Notes: a model not told the origin generated them from the letters alone. A stretch of DNA of 64,000 nucleotides from Verrucomicrobiales bacterium (GCA_002721895.1 PBLV01000015.1:62001-126000); one strand, 5' to 3'. Counted from the first letter of the stretch, positions 17,501 to 26,877 are shown. Program-made: numbers and translations.

Positions 17501-19054
17501 ATGCCGGTTGCGGATTTTGATGAGTGCGTGTTGTGCCTTCGTGAGGGTGATGATGTTGGTGTTTTAAAGAAAACATTGAAGAGCGGCACGGAACTGGTCA
17601 ATGGACGGACGCGTCTGACCTTGGCGGGGACAATACCGGCTGGGCACAAGGTTGCGCTTCGGTCTGTGCCGGACGGGGGGGCGGTTCGCAAATATGGGCA
17701 GATCATCGGGTTTGCGGAGGGGGATCTGGAGCCGGGGGAGCATGTCCATTCACAAAACCTTGTGATGAAACCGTACGAGCGTGAGCACGCGTTTTGTTCG
17801 GAATATCAGGAGACAGAATTTTATCCGGAACCGGAACGCCGGACATTCAAGGGGTTCGCCCGCCCGGGAGGCCGGGCGGCAACACGGAATTATGTGGCCG
17901 TGATTTCCAACGTGAACTGTTCCAATTCTGTTTCACGTTATGTGGTGGAGCGATTTCGTGGAGGGGATTTTCAGAGGGAATTTCCCGGGGTGGATGGTGT
18001 GATTGCCTTGAAAACTCAAGGGGGATGCGGGGTGGAACCGGGTGGGCCCATGCAACTTATCAGGAGGACACTGGGGAACATGGCGCGGCACCCAAACATT
18101 TCCGGTTATGTGATGATTGGGCTTGGTTGTGAAGATAACCAGATTCAGGGAATACGGGATGATTATGACTTGGACCAGTTGCGCCCCGGGGAAATCCCCC
18201 CGGAATTTATGACCATTCAAGGGGCGGGCGGGTCATTAAGGACGATTGAAGCGGCGGTCAAGGCGGTCGAGAGAATCCTGCCAAAGGTTGCGGGCGCGCA
18301 AAGGAGTGAACAGCCGTTGTCGAGGTTGTTGCTAGCGGAAAACTGTGGCGGATCGGATGGCAACAGTGGTTGCACGGCAAACCCCGCGCTGGGGATCGCT
18401 TCGGATGAATTGGTTCGTCATGGAGGCACCTCGGTGTTGGCGGAGACGACCGAGATTTATGGGGCAGAGCATCTCCTGACAAAACGGGCGGCCTCGCAGG
18501 CGGTGGCGGAAAAGTTAATGAGGCAGATTCGCTGGTGGGAGGATTACGCCCGAAGGCATGACAGCACCATCGACAACAATCCCTCGGTGGGCAACAAGGA
18601 AGGGGGGTTGACTACTATTTATGAGAAGAGTCTTGGGGCGCTGGCCAAGGGGGGGCAATCGCCGTTGATGGCGGTTTATGATTATGCGGAATTAATCGAC
18701 ACTCAGGGGCTTGGGTTTATGGACACGCCGGGCTATGACCCGGTGAGCATGACGGGGCTGGTGGCGGGGGGCTGCAACATTGGCGTATTCACAACTGGGC
18801 GAGGGAGCGTTTATGGCTGCAAGCCCGCACCGTGTATCAAGGTGGCCACCAACACAGCCTTGTTCAACTGGATGGAGGAGGACATGGATTTGAATGCGGG
18901 TACCATTATCGATGGTGTCGAGACTGTCCAAGAGGTTGGGGGGCGAATTTTTGAAAAAATTATCGCCGTGGCCAGCGGGGAAAAGACGAAGAGCGAGTTG
19001 AATGGGATTGGGGATGAGGAGTTCCAGCCGTGGTTTCCGGGGCCGCAGTATTGA
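17501..19054 (+). CDS. UxaA/GarD-family altronate or galactarate dehydratase
   Basis: A 517-residue UxaA-type hydro-lyase that dehydrates a sugar acid (altronate or galactarate) to a 2-keto-3-deoxy acid. Residues ~1-90 form the SAF domain (LAGTIPAGHKVALRSVPDGG). The large C-terminal domain has cysteine-containing motifs that bind iron: SNVNCSNSV, LKTQGGCGVEPGG, GLGCEDNQ, ENCGGSDGNSGCTANP and GGCNIGVFTTGRGS. UxaA is split or fused in different bacteria; this is the single-chain form. No other uronate-pathway gene is adjacent, so the exact substrate is open. It is convergent with the ABC ATPase gene. Confidence 0.88.
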   Translation: MPVADFDECVLCLREGDDVGVLKKTLKSGTELVNGRTRLTLAGTIPAGHKVALRSVPDGGAVRKYGQIIGFAEGDLEPGEHVHSQNLVMKPYEREHAFCSEYQETEFYPEPERRTFKGFARPGGRAATRNYVAVISNVNCSNSVSRYVVERFRGGDFQREFPGVDGVIALKTQGGCGVEPGGPMQLIRRTLGNMARHPNISGYVMIGLGCEDNQIQGIRDDYDLDQLRPGEIPPEFMTIQGAGGSLRTIEAAVKAVERILPKVAGAQRSEQPLSRLLLAENCGGSDGNSGCTANPALGIASDELVRHGGTSVLAETTEIYGAEHLLTKRAASQAVAEKLMRQIRWWEDYARRHDSTIDNNPSVGNKEGGLTTIYEKSLGALAKGGQSPLMAVYDYAELIDTQGLGFMDTPGYDPVSMTGLVAGGCNIGVFTTGRGSVYGCKPAPCIKVATNTALFNWMEEDMDLNAGTIIDGVETVQEVGGRIFEKIIAVASGEKTKSELNGIGDEEFQPWFPGPQY

Positions 19055-19055
19055 A

Positions 19056-19091
19056 CCCGTCACGGTTTACATCATCTTCTTTTGTGACGGG
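19056..19091. repeat. inverted repeat at convergent gene ends
   Basis: CCCGTCAC (19056-19063) and GTGACGGG (19084-19091) are perfect 8-base inverted repeats around a 20-base loop, placed where the dehydratase and ABC ATPase genes converge. The right arm lies inside the ATPase coding end. No T-run follows on the + strand, so it is at best a weak or bidirectional transcription stop. Confidence 0.35.
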
Positions 19092-19873
19092 CAGACGGAC
19101 AGATTGTAGCGGTTGCTTGACCGGTGGAGGCGGAGGGGAGTTTCGAAGGAGTCGGTGAGAGATCGACTGTTCAGCGTTTCGCCGATTACCCCGCCGGCGC
19201 TGACGCGACCTTTCTTTAAAAGCAATGCGTGAGTGAATGCGGGAGTGATTTCCTCCACGTGATGAGTGACGAGGATTAGGGCGGGGGCGGAGCGTTGGTG
19301 GCCCAGTCGGTCGAGAAACTGCAGGAAGTGTTCGCGAGCAACGGGATCCAGGCCGGCACAGGGTTCATCGAGAATTAGGAGTTTGGGCCGGGCCATGAGT
19401 GCGCGGCCGATGAGGATGCGCTGCCGTTCGCCTTGGGAGAGGAACAGCCATGGCTGGTCCGCGAGGGGCGTGCATTCGATTTTTTTCAGGATGGACCTAG
19501 CTTGATGCTTGTCGCTTGCAGTAGGTTTTTGCCAGAGATCAATCATGGCATACTTACCGCTGATGACAGTCTCCAAGGCGGGCTCGTCGTGAGGCATGAG
19601 TTTGTTCAGCGTGCTGCTGACGAGGCCGATTTTTTTTCGCAACTCGGGCCAGTGACTTTCGCCGTAGGTTTCGCCCAGCAGTTGGATGTCGCCCGCGGTT
19701 GGGGCGGTGTAGCCGGTGAGGGCAGAGAGCAGGGTGGTTTTGCCGGATCCGTTGGGCCCTAGGATAGCCCAGTGTTGGCCTTTTTGAACGCACCAGTCGA
19801 TGCCATCGAGAATAACAGCGTTCTCGCGTTCCAAACGGAGGTTCCGGATTTGGAGAATGGGTCGGCGCGGCAC
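19067..19873 (-). CDS. single ABC ATPase, YlmA-like
   Basis: A 268-residue ATP-binding cassette protein. Walker A (GPNGSGKTTLL, ~37-47), signature (LSQGERQRILIG), Walker B (KLLILDEPCAGLD) and the switch histidine (VTHHVEE) are all intact. The C-terminal ~25 residues are an unstructured tail. No permease or binding protein lies next to it, and the region between Walker A and signature resembles B. subtilis YlmA and ModF-type orphan ATPases rather than a standard importer. The role could be transport with a distant permease or a soluble function. It is convergent with the dehydratase gene, and divergent from the DUF1080 gene with ~96 bases between starts. Confidence 0.85.
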   Translation of the reverse strand: MPRRPILQIRNLRLERENAVILDGIDWCVQKGQHWAILGPNGSGKTTLLSALTGYTAPTAGDIQLLGETYGESHWPELRKKIGLVSSTLNKLMPHDEPALETVISGKYAMIDLWQKPTASDKHQARSILKKIECTPLADQPWLFLSQGERQRILIGRALMARPKLLILDEPCAGLDPVAREHFLQFLDRLGHQRSAPALILVTHHVEEITPAFTHALLLKKGRVSAGGVIGETLNSRSLTDSFETPLRLHRSSNRYNLSVCPSQKKMM

Positions 19874-19969
19874 GAGGGGCTTTTAGCGGGCGAGAGGGAT
19901 GGGGCCAAGCGAAAGTTTGCTTGCGGGGGCTCAAGGAGGCTTCTAGTCTGCGGCCGAACCACAAGGCTC

Positions 19970-20752
19970 ATGAAAAAAACTATTTTATCTTCCCTCTTTG
20001 TTGCGGCCACGATTATTGCCCCGGAAGCGGGCGCTTCGGATAAAAAACTCCCAGGCTACACGGATACACCAATGATTCCCGGCCAGAAATGGCGTGTGCA
20101 TGATGCGAATCGGCCGAGGCCCGAGGTGGTCAAGGTGGGGCCGTCCAAGACTCTGGGACTGAAGCCCCCCAAGGGAGCCGTCGTATTGTTTAATGGAAAG
20201 GATACGAGCCAATGGAATCACAACCGCTGGAAGGTGGAGAACGGATACATGGAGGTGACGCGCGGTGGTGGTCAATTGTCCACGAAGAAGAAGTTTGGCT
20301 CCGTGAAGATTCACTTGGAGTTCGCCACCCCGGCCAAGGTGGCGGGCAGCAGCCAGGGGCGTGGCAATAGTGGACTTTTCTTCTGCGGCCAGTACGAGGT
20401 TCAGGTGCTTGATTCCTACAACAATATCTCCTACGCGGACGGCCAATGTGCGGCGCTTTACGGCCAGTTTCCGCCGGATCTGAATGCCTGCCGCCCCCCG
20501 GGTGAATGGCAGACTTATGACATTGAGTTTCGGATTCCCAAATTTGGGGATGACGGCAAGGTTTTACGGCCGGCAACGGTGACGGTTTTCCATAATGGAG
20601 TGAAAGTGCACGACAAGCGGGAAATGATCGGCCCCACGGGGCACAAAAGCGTTAAAAAATACCGGAAACATGGTCCGGGGCCGATTGGCCTTCAGGATCA
20701 CGGCAACCCTATGCGCTTTCGGAATATTTGGGTTGAGGAGCTGGAAGACTAG
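19970..20752 (+). CDS. secreted DUF1080 (3-keto-disaccharide hydrolase) protein
   Basis: A 260-residue exported protein. The ATG at 19970 is chosen because it gives the signal peptide MKKTILSSLFVAATIIAPEAGA; an earlier in-frame start overlaps the divergent ATPase gene. The rest is a concanavalin-like jelly-roll of the DUF1080 family, recognised by VVLFNGKDTSQWNHNRWKVE, GNSGLFFCGQYEVQVLDSY, WQTYDIEFR and the closing GPIGLQDHGNPMRFRNIWV. Members are very abundant in Planctomycetota and Verrucomicrobiota, and some hydrolyse 3-keto-glycosides. Gly-x-Gly-Leu-Gln-type ends are typical. A strong terminator follows 20 bases after the stop, so this is a single-gene unit. Confidence 0.9.
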   Translation: MKKTILSSLFVAATIIAPEAGASDKKLPGYTDTPMIPGQKWRVHDANRPRPEVVKVGPSKTLGLKPPKGAVVLFNGKDTSQWNHNRWKVENGYMEVTRGGGQLSTKKKFGSVKIHLEFATPAKVAGSSQGRGNSGLFFCGQYEVQVLDSYNNISYADGQCAALYGQFPPDLNACRPPGEWQTYDIEFRIPKFGDDGKVLRPATVTVFHNGVKVHDKREMIGPTGHKSVKKYRKHGPGPIGLQDHGNPMRFRNIWVEELED

Positions 20753-20772
20753 TTTTCCGGTCATATTTTCAG

Positions 20773-20799
20773 GGCGGAGCCGTCTGGCTCCGCCTTTTT
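20773..20799 (+). terminator. rho-independent terminator after DUF1080 gene
   Basis: GGCGGAGCC (20773-20781) pairs perfectly with GGCTCCGCC (20786-20794) across a four-base GTCT loop and is followed by TTTTT. It separates the DUF1080 gene from the pilus/secretion cluster. Confidence 0.9.
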
Positions 20800-20814
20800 C
20801 GTGTACGGGTCGAT

Positions 20815-20842
20815 TTGACTTGGGGCGGGGAGCGGATGTAAC
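20815..20842 (+). promoter_or_regulatory. candidate sigma-70 promoter for the secretion/pilus cluster
   Basis: TTGACT (20815-20820; 5 of 6 to consensus) and TGTAAC (20837-20842; 4 of 6) are separated by 16 bases, just after the terminator and ~23 bases before the first GspE start. Position and spacing are right; the -10 match is moderate. Confidence 0.4.
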
Positions 20843-20865
20843 TTTGGGGACGGACGGGAACGCCC

Positions 20866-22590
20866 ATGCCTGTTAAGGACGATTACCTAGTAGACACGCT
20901 ATGTGACATGGGGTTGGTTGGAAACGATCAACTCGACCAGGTGCGTGTCTTTGCGGAAAGCGAACAGGCAGGAGTGGTTGATACGCTTCTGGACCAAAAA
21001 ATCATCAAGCCCTCCGACATCGTTCGCGCACGGGCAATGCAGTTTGGGCTGCAGGTGGTGGACCTCGGGGGAGTCATGCCGAATGATGAGTTAGTCGAGG
21101 CTCTTCCGCGTCACATTGCCCGACGATTCCAAGTCGTGCCAGTGGCGGTGGACGAAGGCGTGTTGACGATCGCGCTTTCGGACCCAGGTGACTTGGAAAT
21201 CATCGATGGCTTGGAGCGGATGCTCGGGGTTTCCTATTTCAACAAGGTGGTGGCTTCCGATGAGGATATCGTCGCTGGCTTGGAACGGTTTTACGGAGGC
21301 ACGGGCGAGGCGGTGGAGCGGGTTGTCCAGGAACTTTCACAAACCCAGGTCGATATTGAGGAGGCGGAGGCCGAGGAGAAAAGTGAGCAGGAGGCCCAAG
21401 CGGAAATTCAGGAGGATGACTCGCCACTGGTCAAATTGGTCGAGAAAATTGTGGATGACGGCTACAACATGGATTGTTCGGATATTCACGTTGAGCCATT
21501 TGAAACCAGCTTTCGTATTCGCTACAGGGTAGATGGCGTGAACCGGATTGGGCACGTGCTGCCGCAGCGTCTGCATGGGTCGATCATCAGCCGGTTGAAA
21601 ATTTTGTCCGACATGGACATTGGCGAAAAACGCGTGCCACAGGACGGCCGCATGCAGCAGGTCATCAACGAGAAGGTCATCGACTTTCGCGTGAACTGTC
21701 TCCCCACCGCGTTTGGTGAAAGTATCGTCATGCGTATTCTTGACAAGGGTGGCTTGAATCTGGGCTTGGACCAGTTGGGCTTCATGCGGGAGGATCAGGA
21801 AATTTTTGAGCGTTCCGCGCAGATGCCCGATGGCATTCTGCTGGTCACGGGCCCCACCGGTTCCGGAAAGACCACCACGCTTTACTCTTGTTTAAACCTC
21901 CTGAATACCCCGCAGAAAAAGATCATCACTGTGGAGGATCCAGTGGAGTATATGCTGAGCGGCATCAATCAGGTTCAGGTCAACAATGCCGCGGGCATGA
22001 CTTTTTCAGCCGCGTTGCGAGCCATGCTCCGTCAGGCGCCGAACATCATCATGCTTGGGGAGATTCGTGATGCGGAGACCGGCACCATTGCGGTCAATGC
22101 CTCACTCACCGGTCACTTTGTATTTTCAACCCTGCATACTAATGATGCGCCCGGCGCGATTACCCGTATGATTGATCTGGGTATCAAGCCCTTTCTCGTG
22201 TCGGCCGCGACGCGTTGCGTAATGGCTCAACGCCTGGTTCGTCGGTTTTGCGGCAAGTGCATTGGGCCGCATGAACCTTCACAAGGAGAACTTGAGGCGC
22301 TGGAAATTACGTCCGAACAGTGCGAGACGGCTACCTTTATGCAGGGCGCTGGATGCAAAGCCTGTGAGGATTCGGGTTACAAGGGGCGGATGGGAATATT
22401 TGAAGTGTACGAGTTGAAAGAAAGCGATCAGCGGATGATTATTGATGGCGCAAGCACCGCCGAGCTTCGTGAGAACGCCGTGAAGCAGGGAATGCATACA
22501 CTGCGAATGGACGGCGTGCGCAAGGTTTTGAGCGGCATGACCTCTTCCAAGGAAGTCCTGCGCACAACGGCTGCTGACGAAAAACACTAA
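20866..22590 (+). CDS. GspE/PilB-type secretion/assembly ATPase (first copy)
   Basis: A 574-residue hexameric ATPase that powers pseudopilus or pilus assembly. The N-terminal ~150 residues form an MshEN/GspE-N domain (IIKPSDIVRARAMQFGLQVV). The motor domain has Walker A GPTGSGKTTTLYSCL (~329-343), an Asp box and Walker B (IIMLGEIRDAET), His box (FSTLHTND), and the zinc-binding tetracysteine pair CGKC ... CKAC typical of extension ATPases. Nineteen bases separate it from pilT. It is the first gene of a one-strand cluster with a second GspE, PilT and GspF. An acidic linker (~155-185) joins the two parts. Confidence 0.93.
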   Translation: MPVKDDYLVDTLCDMGLVGNDQLDQVRVFAESEQAGVVDTLLDQKIIKPSDIVRARAMQFGLQVVDLGGVMPNDELVEALPRHIARRFQVVPVAVDEGVLTIALSDPGDLEIIDGLERMLGVSYFNKVVASDEDIVAGLERFYGGTGEAVERVVQELSQTQVDIEEAEAEEKSEQEAQAEIQEDDSPLVKLVEKIVDDGYNMDCSDIHVEPFETSFRIRYRVDGVNRIGHVLPQRLHGSIISRLKILSDMDIGEKRVPQDGRMQQVINEKVIDFRVNCLPTAFGESIVMRILDKGGLNLGLDQLGFMREDQEIFERSAQMPDGILLVTGPTGSGKTTTLYSCLNLLNTPQKKIITVEDPVEYMLSGINQVQVNNAAGMTFSAALRAMLRQAPNIIMLGEIRDAETGTIAVNASLTGHFVFSTLHTNDAPGAITRMIDLGIKPFLVSAATRCVMAQRLVRRFCGKCIGPHEPSQGELEALEITSEQCETATFMQGAGCKACEDSGYKGRMGIFEVYELKESDQRMIIDGASTAELRENAVKQGMHTLRMDGVRKVLSGMTSSKEVLRTTAADEKH

Positions 22591-22608
22591 CGGTTTAAAA
22601 GGGAAGCG

Positions 22609-23745
22609 ATGCCTAAGAAGGAATCAATTTACACCATGCCGGACTTGTTGAACCTGATGGTTGACACCGGCAGTGCGGATTTGCATGTGCGTGTTGGGAT
22701 TCCGCCGGCTTATCGCGAAAGCGGCACGCTCAAGCGCGTCTCCGGCCCGCCTTGTGAGCCGGAGGATGTGGAGTTGCTCGTGAAGTCAATCGCCTCCGAT
22801 GATCATATCCAGCAGCTTCGCACCAAGGGCGGTGCGGACTTCGGCTTTGCGTTTGGTGAAAAAGCCCGTTTTCGCGTCTCAGCTTTCAAGGAGCGCGGTA
22901 ACATGGCCTTGGTGCTTCGCCAGATTCCCAATGACCTGTTGACGATTGAGCAGATTGGCTTGGATCCCACTTTGGTGGATCGGCTTTTGTCTACTCCGCG
23001 CGGTATGATCCTTGTCACAGGTCCGACAGGATCCGGCAAATCCACTACGCTGGCCTCGTTGATTAATATCATTAACGAAACCAACGATGAGGCCCACATC
23101 ATTACGATTGAGGATCCCATTGAATTTTATCATCCTCACAAGACGGGAATCACTACTCAGCGCGAGGTGCATGTGGATGTCCCCAGTTTTGCGGAGGCGC
23201 TCCGGCGCGCACTGCGGCAGGATCCGGAAGTGATCCTAGTGGGTGAGCTCCGTGACTTGGAGACCATCGAAATGGCAGTTAGTGCGGCTGAGACGGGTCA
23301 CTTGGTTTTTGGCACGCTGCACACCACAGGCGCGGCGAAAACCATCGATCGTATTGTGAACGCCTTCCCCATGCAGCAGCAGGAGACCATTCGCATCCAG
23401 CTTTCCACCGTGTTGCAGGCGGTCATTTCCCAGATTTTGTGTAAGCGCCTTCCCAAGGGGCGCGTGGCCATCCATGATATTCTCGTGAACACGCCTTCGA
23501 TCGGCGCGTTGATTCGTGACAACAAGACGTTCCGCATACCATCCGATCAGCAGACGGGCACAAAGTATGGAATGATCACATTGGATGAGGGGCTGTTTCA
23601 GCGTTACACGCAGGGAATTGTCTCGCGCGAGGATTGTGTCGACAAGTCACAGGACTATCAAGGCATGTTGCAACGGTTGAAGGAATATGATGAGCAACAG
23701 GCCCTGCTGGCGGAGGAAGAGCAGGAGGCGCAAGGCGCGGCCTAA
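22609..23745 (+). CDS. PilT-type retraction ATPase
   Basis: A 378-residue PilT/PilU-family ATPase. The shorter N-terminus (PDLLNLMVDTGSADLHVRVG), Walker A GPTGSGKSTTLAS (~139), Walker B (VILVGELRDLET), His box (FGTLHTTGAAKTIDR), the FP(M)QQQ motif after it and absence of the zinc-cysteine region distinguish it from GspE/PilB. It is followed after 3 bases by the second GspE gene. PilT belongs to type IV pili that retract; classical type II secretion systems lack it, so its presence argues that the cluster builds a retractable fibre. A good ribosome-binding site (AAGGGAAG) precedes the ATG. Confidence 0.93.
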   Translation: MPKKESIYTMPDLLNLMVDTGSADLHVRVGIPPAYRESGTLKRVSGPPCEPEDVELLVKSIASDDHIQQLRTKGGADFGFAFGEKARFRVSAFKERGNMALVLRQIPNDLLTIEQIGLDPTLVDRLLSTPRGMILVTGPTGSGKSTTLASLINIINETNDEAHIITIEDPIEFYHPHKTGITTQREVHVDVPSFAEALRRALRQDPEVILVGELRDLETIEMAVSAAETGHLVFGTLHTTGAAKTIDRIVNAFPMQQQETIRIQLSTVLQAVISQILCKRLPKGRVAIHDILVNTPSIGALIRDNKTFRIPSDQQTGTKYGMITLDEGLFQRYTQGIVSREDCVDKSQDYQGMLQRLKEYDEQQALLAEEEQEAQGAA

Positions 23746-23748
23746 GGC

Positions 23749-25476
23749 ATGGATACCATCACTCATCCATTGCTGGTTCTGGTTCAGGAACAGGGACTTG
23801 CGGATTTTTCAGATCTGGAAAAGGTGCAAGGCGAGCACAATCTGTCCGGGGCACCCGTGCAAAAACTGCTGTCCGACGAGGGTATCTTGGGCACCGCGGA
23901 ACAGTTGGAGTTGATAGCGGATTTTTTGGGGACGGATGTCATTGACCTCACGGAAATTGATTTTAACGAGGCGCTAATTGGCACCATGCCGGAAAGCTTG
24001 GCCAAATTGTACATGTGCCTGCCGGTGGGCGTTGCGGGGGACGTGCTGCATATCGTCCTGACCGACCCACTGAATCCGACGACCATTGACGAGATTTCCT
24101 ATCAGCTTAACCGGCCCATCCAAATTCGGATTGCGGACCCCAAGCAAATCGAGGGGCTTGTCAGCACGCACTACGATGAGAAATTGTCGGTGGGCGATTT
24201 GCTGGATGAGATCGGTGCCGCTCATGAGGCCGCCGAGGAGGGAAAAAAGAAGGCAGCTGGCGATACCGGAGAGGAGGAAGAGGATGATGGCGGAACAAGT
24301 TTCATCGAGGAGGTCGGTGATGACACACCCATTGTCCGGTTCGTAAATCTAGTGCTATACCAGGGACTCAAGGAACATGCGGCGGATATCCACTTTGAAC
24401 CCTTTGAGGATGATTACCAGATCCGGATGAAGGTGGATGGCTCCATGAAAATGCTCACGCCACCCCCCAAGGAACTGGCCCCCGCCGTTGCCTCGCGGAT
24501 CAAGATCATGGCCAACCTGAACATTGCTGAGCGGCGCGTGCCCCAGGACGGACGTATCTCGACGGTCATCGGTGGCAAGCACATTGATCTTCGTGTCTCC
24601 ACATTGCCCACGCAGTTTGGGGAATCGGTTGTTCTTCGTATCTTGGATCGTTCCTCGTCCCTGCTGTCGCTTGAAATCCTGAACATCCCCGACAAGGTTC
24701 AGAGTTCCCTCATGCACTGTGTCAGCCAGCCCAATGGAGTTTTCCTTGTCACTGGCCCCACCGGCTCGGGCAAGACGACAACGCTTTATGCCTGCCTGCG
24801 CATGCTCAACAAGGAAGGTGTCAAGCTGCTGACCGCGGAGGATCCCGTTGAATATCCTGTGGAGGGCATTGTCCAGTGTCAGATCAGCGAGGCCATGGGC
24901 ATGACGTTCGCCAAGGCACTCAAGGCGTTTCTCCGCCAGGATCCTGACATCATTCTGGTGGGTGAGATGCGTGACTTGGAGACGGCCTCGATTGGCATTG
25001 AGGCGGCGTTGACCGGGCACTTGGTGGTGAGCACCCTGCACACCAACAGTGCGCCCGAGGCCATTACCCGGCTGGGTGACATGGGGGTGGAGCCGTTCCT
25101 CACGGCATCATCCGTCAATGGAGTCCTGGCCCAGCGGCTGGTCAAAACCATTTGCAAGGATTGCCGGACAGAAATGCCCATGACCCGGGACCAGATTCGC
25201 ATGCTGGACACTTCTGAAGAGGAGATCAATAACCGGCCCATCTTCTTTGGTACGGGTTGTGAGCGTTGCGATAATGGTGGATACAAGGGGCGCCGTGGTG
25301 TTTATGAAATGATGGTCATGAGCGAGGAAATTCGTGAATTGATCAATGACCGCGCCCCGGGCATCGCCCTGCGCGACAAAGGACTGGAAGAGGGAATGCA
25401 AACCTTGCGCATGGACGGAATGCGGCTTATGTTCGAGGGTGTTACGACCTTTGAAGAGGTGATGAAATACACGTAA
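23749..25476 (+). CDS. GspE/PilB-type secretion/assembly ATPase (second copy)
   Basis: A 575-residue paralogue of the first ATPase. Its N-terminal domain is more diverged, and a Lys/Glu-rich linker (EEGKKKAAGDTGEEEEDDGG, ~163-182) precedes the motor. Walker A GPTGSGKTTTLYACL (~336-350), Walker B (IILVGEMRDLET), His box (VSTLHTNS) and zinc cysteines (CKDC ... CERC) are intact, so it should be active. Two extension ATPases flanking PilT suggest two alternative motors or a heteromeric platform. The gene is followed after 17 bases by gspF/pilC. Both copies are clearly extension type, so the second is not PilU. Confidence 0.93.
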   Translation: MDTITHPLLVLVQEQGLADFSDLEKVQGEHNLSGAPVQKLLSDEGILGTAEQLELIADFLGTDVIDLTEIDFNEALIGTMPESLAKLYMCLPVGVAGDVLHIVLTDPLNPTTIDEISYQLNRPIQIRIADPKQIEGLVSTHYDEKLSVGDLLDEIGAAHEAAEEGKKKAAGDTGEEEEDDGGTSFIEEVGDDTPIVRFVNLVLYQGLKEHAADIHFEPFEDDYQIRMKVDGSMKMLTPPPKELAPAVASRIKIMANLNIAERRVPQDGRISTVIGGKHIDLRVSTLPTQFGESVVLRILDRSSSLLSLEILNIPDKVQSSLMHCVSQPNGVFLVTGPTGSGKTTTLYACLRMLNKEGVKLLTAEDPVEYPVEGIVQCQISEAMGMTFAKALKAFLRQDPDIILVGEMRDLETASIGIEAALTGHLVVSTLHTNSAPEAITRLGDMGVEPFLTASSVNGVLAQRLVKTICKDCRTEMPMTRDQIRMLDTSEEEINNRPIFFGTGCERCDNGGYKGRRGVYEMMVMSEEIRELINDRAPGIALRDKGLEEGMQTLRMDGMRLMFEGVTTFEEVMKYT

Positions 25477-25493
25477 TCGGGACTGGAGACACT

Positions 25494-26759
25494 ATGCCGC
25501 GATTTGCCTATGTAGCACTCGACAAGGCCGGAAAGGAAAAAACCGGCACGCTAGAGATGGGCAGTCAGAACGAGGCCATTGCCCGCCTCAAAGAGATGGG
25601 TCTTTACCCGACGAGTGTCACGGAGGAAAAGGTCGAGACCTCAAAGGACGGAAAGAAGACCGGCGGCAAGAAGAAGAAGGATGCGGGATTTGCGCTGGTC
25701 ATCCCGTCGGTCAAGACCAACGAACTCTGTACCTTTACTCGCCAGTTGGCAACGTTGGTTGACGCGGGCTTGCCCCTGTTGCGCGGCATGCAGGTGCTTT
25801 CCAAGCAGCAGAAGAATCCATATCTCTCCAAGGTGGTGGCGGAAATTTCAGAAACCATTGAGGGAGGGGCGACCTTCTCGGAGGCGCTGGCAAAGTTTCC
25901 CAAGGTTTTCGACAAGCTCTTTATCAACATGGTAAAGGCTGGCGAGTTGGGCGGTGTGCTGGAAGTAACCCTCAACCGTCTCTCGGAATTCATGGAAAAA
26001 GCCGAGAAGATCAAGGGCAAGGTCAAGTCGGCGCTGTTCTATCCGGTGGCGGTGATGGTGGTGGCCTGCATCATTGTCTGGGTGTTGATGGTTTTTGTTA
26101 TCCCAAAATTTGAGCAAATCTTTAAGGACATGCTCGGGAAGGATGAAAAGCTGCCGTGGTTCACGGAGAAGGTTTTGGCCATCAGTCACATGCTGCGGGA
26201 CAACGTGCTCATGGTTATCGGCTGCGGGGTTGCCTTTGTGATTGTCTTTAAACTGGTGACGGGGAAAACCAAATGGGGAAGGTTTGGCTGGGACTGGGTG
26301 AAGCTGCACTTGCCGGCGCTTGGTACGGTGATTAGCAAGGTTGCCATTTCTCGTTTTGCACGGACGCTGGGTACGCTGGTATCCTCCGGTGTGCCGATTC
26401 TTCAGGCGCTGAGCATCACCAAGGAAACCTGCGGCAACGTCATTATCACCAACGCCATTGACAAGGTGTACGACGCCGTGAAGGAAGGTGAAACGATCAC
26501 CAAGCCGCTGGAGGAATCGAAGGTCTTTCCGCCCATGGTCATCAGCATGGTGGACGTGGGTGAGCAAACCGGTGCCTTGCCCGAGATGCTCGTGCGTATT
26601 GCGGGCACATACGATGAGGAAGTCGACAATGCCGTTTCGGCCCTTACGTCACTTTTGGAGCCGGTCATGATTGTTTTTCTGGCGGTCATTGTCGGCAGCA
26701 TCGTCATCGCGATGTTCCTGCCCCTGATTGTTCTGATGGATAAGCTGGGTTCACAATAG
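25494..26759 (+). CDS. GspF/PilC inner-membrane platform protein
   Basis: A 421-residue polytopic protein with the duplicated GspF domain, about residues 75-200 and 280-410. The two halves begin with similar motifs, FTRQLATLVDAGLPLLRGM and FARTLGTLVSSGVPILQAL. Three transmembrane helices are visible (VMVVACIIVWVLMVFVI, VIGCGVAFVIVF, VIVFLAVIVGSIVIAMFLPL). Residues ~38-58 are an unusual Lys-rich stretch (KDGKKTGGKKKKD). It forms the platform coupling the cytoplasmic ATPases to pseudopilin extraction. It ends the ATPase/platform part of the cluster; a 118-base gap and a toxin-antitoxin pair follow before the pseudopilins. Confidence 0.93.
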   Translation: MPRFAYVALDKAGKEKTGTLEMGSQNEAIARLKEMGLYPTSVTEEKVETSKDGKKTGGKKKKDAGFALVIPSVKTNELCTFTRQLATLVDAGLPLLRGMQVLSKQQKNPYLSKVVAEISETIEGGATFSEALAKFPKVFDKLFINMVKAGELGGVLEVTLNRLSEFMEKAEKIKGKVKSALFYPVAVMVVACIIVWVLMVFVIPKFEQIFKDMLGKDEKLPWFTEKVLAISHMLRDNVLMVIGCGVAFVIVFKLVTGKTKWGRFGWDWVKLHLPALGTVISKVAISRFARTLGTLVSSGVPILQALSITKETCGNVIITNAIDKVYDAVKEGETITKPLEESKVFPPMVISMVDVGEQTGALPEMLVRIAGTYDEEVDNAVSALTSLLEPVMIVFLAVIVGSIVIAMFLPLIVLMDKLGSQ

Positions 26760-26822
26760 GCCAAATTCCAAAAACAATTGTCCACAAAATGCCTCCAGCC
26801 CCTTGCATTTTCTGAAATTTGG

Positions 26823-26837
26823 TGTAAATACATTGTA
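26823..26837. promoter_or_regulatory. TGTA/TACA inverted repeat upstream of toxin-antitoxin pair
   Basis: The stretch TGTAAATACATTGTA contains TACA-T-TGTA (26829-26837), overlapping a possible -10 (TAAATA, 26825-26830) with TTGCAT 16 bases upstream. Such small palindromes over the promoter are the usual operator of self-regulating antitoxins. The flanks CCAAATT (26761-26767) and AATTTGG (26816-26822) form a further wide inverted repeat. Promoter matches are weak. Confidence 0.3.
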
Positions 26838-26877
26838 GGGACAGTTAATGGGCAAATGAAGTACGCAGACCAAGACA

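Noticed and set aside
26761..26822. CCAAATT...AATTTGG as a terminator after gspF
   Set aside because: Seven-base arms with a ~48-base loop and no T-run; too weak to call a terminator.
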